This document shows, piece by piece, positions 40,376 to 40,454 of a stretch of 40,454 nucleotides of DNA; position 1 is the stretch's first letter; every line of letters starts with the position of its first letter. A program made the position numbers and the translations under genes. The notes below the pieces were generated by a model. That model did not search any database, was not told where the DNA came from, and was given only the letters and a program-made list of their open reading frames with translations. This DNA comes from Oceanobacillus sp. Castelsardo. GTDB lineage: Bacteria; Bacillota; Bacilli; Bacillales; Amphibacillaceae. The stretch covers positions 45,846 through 86,299 of the forward strand of contig NZ_LYCS01000013.1 in NCBI RefSeq assembly GCF_001659985.1. The letters are read 5' to 3'.

Positions 40376-40454
40376 AAAAAACTCGGGCTCCTGTTGAGGA
40401 AAACCCGAGAAATTATTGGACTTGTAATTGAAAAAGCTCCTGTTGAGGAAAACC
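40376..40454. repeat. Dispersed CCCGGG-hairpin repeat, copy 3, tandem and cut by window edge
   Basis: CTCGGG (40382-40387) and CCCGAG (40404-40409) pair perfectly around a 16-base loop, followed by AAATTATTGGACTTG. The 19 bases GCTCCTGTTGAGGAAAACC occur at 40387 and again at 40436, a 49-bp period, so a tandem array may start here and run past the window edge. Confidence 0.65.

Larger units (their letters stand above)
39785..40454. other. Gene-free right end with repeats and palindromes
   Basis: 670 bases without a supported gene. They contain two dispersed CCCGGG-hairpin repeats and a segment bounded by inverted repeats (40031-40197). T-rich, CGG-containing short motifs recur inside (TTTTTCGGGCC, TTTTTCGGCTG, TTTTTTCGGAG). 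Nothing else is recognised. Confidence 0.5.

Overview
The window looks like chromosome of a low-GC, spore-forming Bacillaceae bacterium. It is visibly AT-rich, has strong AGGAGG-type ribosome binding sites, and uses TTG and GTG starts readily. Nearly all recognisable genes are Bacillus-type families: RsbQ, YkyA, PepV, UppP, DUF3231, YrvL, DUF3885 and the YtrA subfamily of GntR regulators. A halotolerant genus near Oceanobacillus or Ornithinibacillus is possible but not proven. No tRNA, rRNA, prophage or CRISPR array was seen. Most genes lie on the minus strand.

Layout. 1-704: the 5' part of an IS3-family element that runs off the left edge. 730-2503: quinone stress genes (WrbA and an MhqO-type dioxygenase) with an MhqR-like dyad upstream. 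2691-4795: a GntR/ABC/permease operon with overlapping genes. 4838-8679: an OmpR-type two-component system divergent from a DUF418 membrane protein. 8700-12400: small enzymes, UppP, a uracil-DNA-glycosylase-like protein and gene debris. 12381-16481: PepF, PepV and a lone GT51 glycosyltransferase. 16617-18438: RsbQ with a PAS-GGDEF diguanylate cyclase, a sensor module with a second-messenger output. 18771-20729: DUF3231 and SET-domain genes. 20876-24369: an ABC transporter followed by an unknown gene and a YcdB-like gene. 25098-31797: small proteins, a YkyA gene split by a -1 frame change at a classic slippery heptamer, a polysaccharide deacetylase, YdhG/Fra, YrvL, DUF3885 and L-aspartate dehydrogenase. 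31874-37724: a short UvrA paralogue, a dihydrouridine synthase and a DUF3298 lipoprotein. 37725-40454: a decaying region with relics of arsC and an EAL phosphodiesterase, a soluble PAS chemoreceptor, and dispersed hairpin repeats.

The most unusual structure is intergenic. Three unrelated tandem arrays, each of six units, lie at 19903-20154 (42 bp, internally 2 x 21 bp), 24678-24989 (52 bp, palindromic arms) and 34511-34822 (52 bp, with a CGGTAG/CTACCG dyad). All periods are close to whole numbers of DNA helical turns. A degenerate single copy of the third family sits at 8754-8800. A fourth, dispersed family of CCCGGG hairpins occurs at 34.9, 38.0, 39.9 and 40.4 kb.

Functionally the window is accessory or housekeeping: envelope maintenance (UppP, GT51, deacetylase, YkyA, DUF418), peptide turnover (PepF, PepV), stress sensing (RsbQ-PAS-GGDEF, two-component system, WrbA/MhqO) and export (two ABC systems). 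I do not see a complete new defence or biosynthetic system. The best leads are the YkyA frameshift, the RsbQ-PAS-GGDEF pair and the phased repeat arrays.
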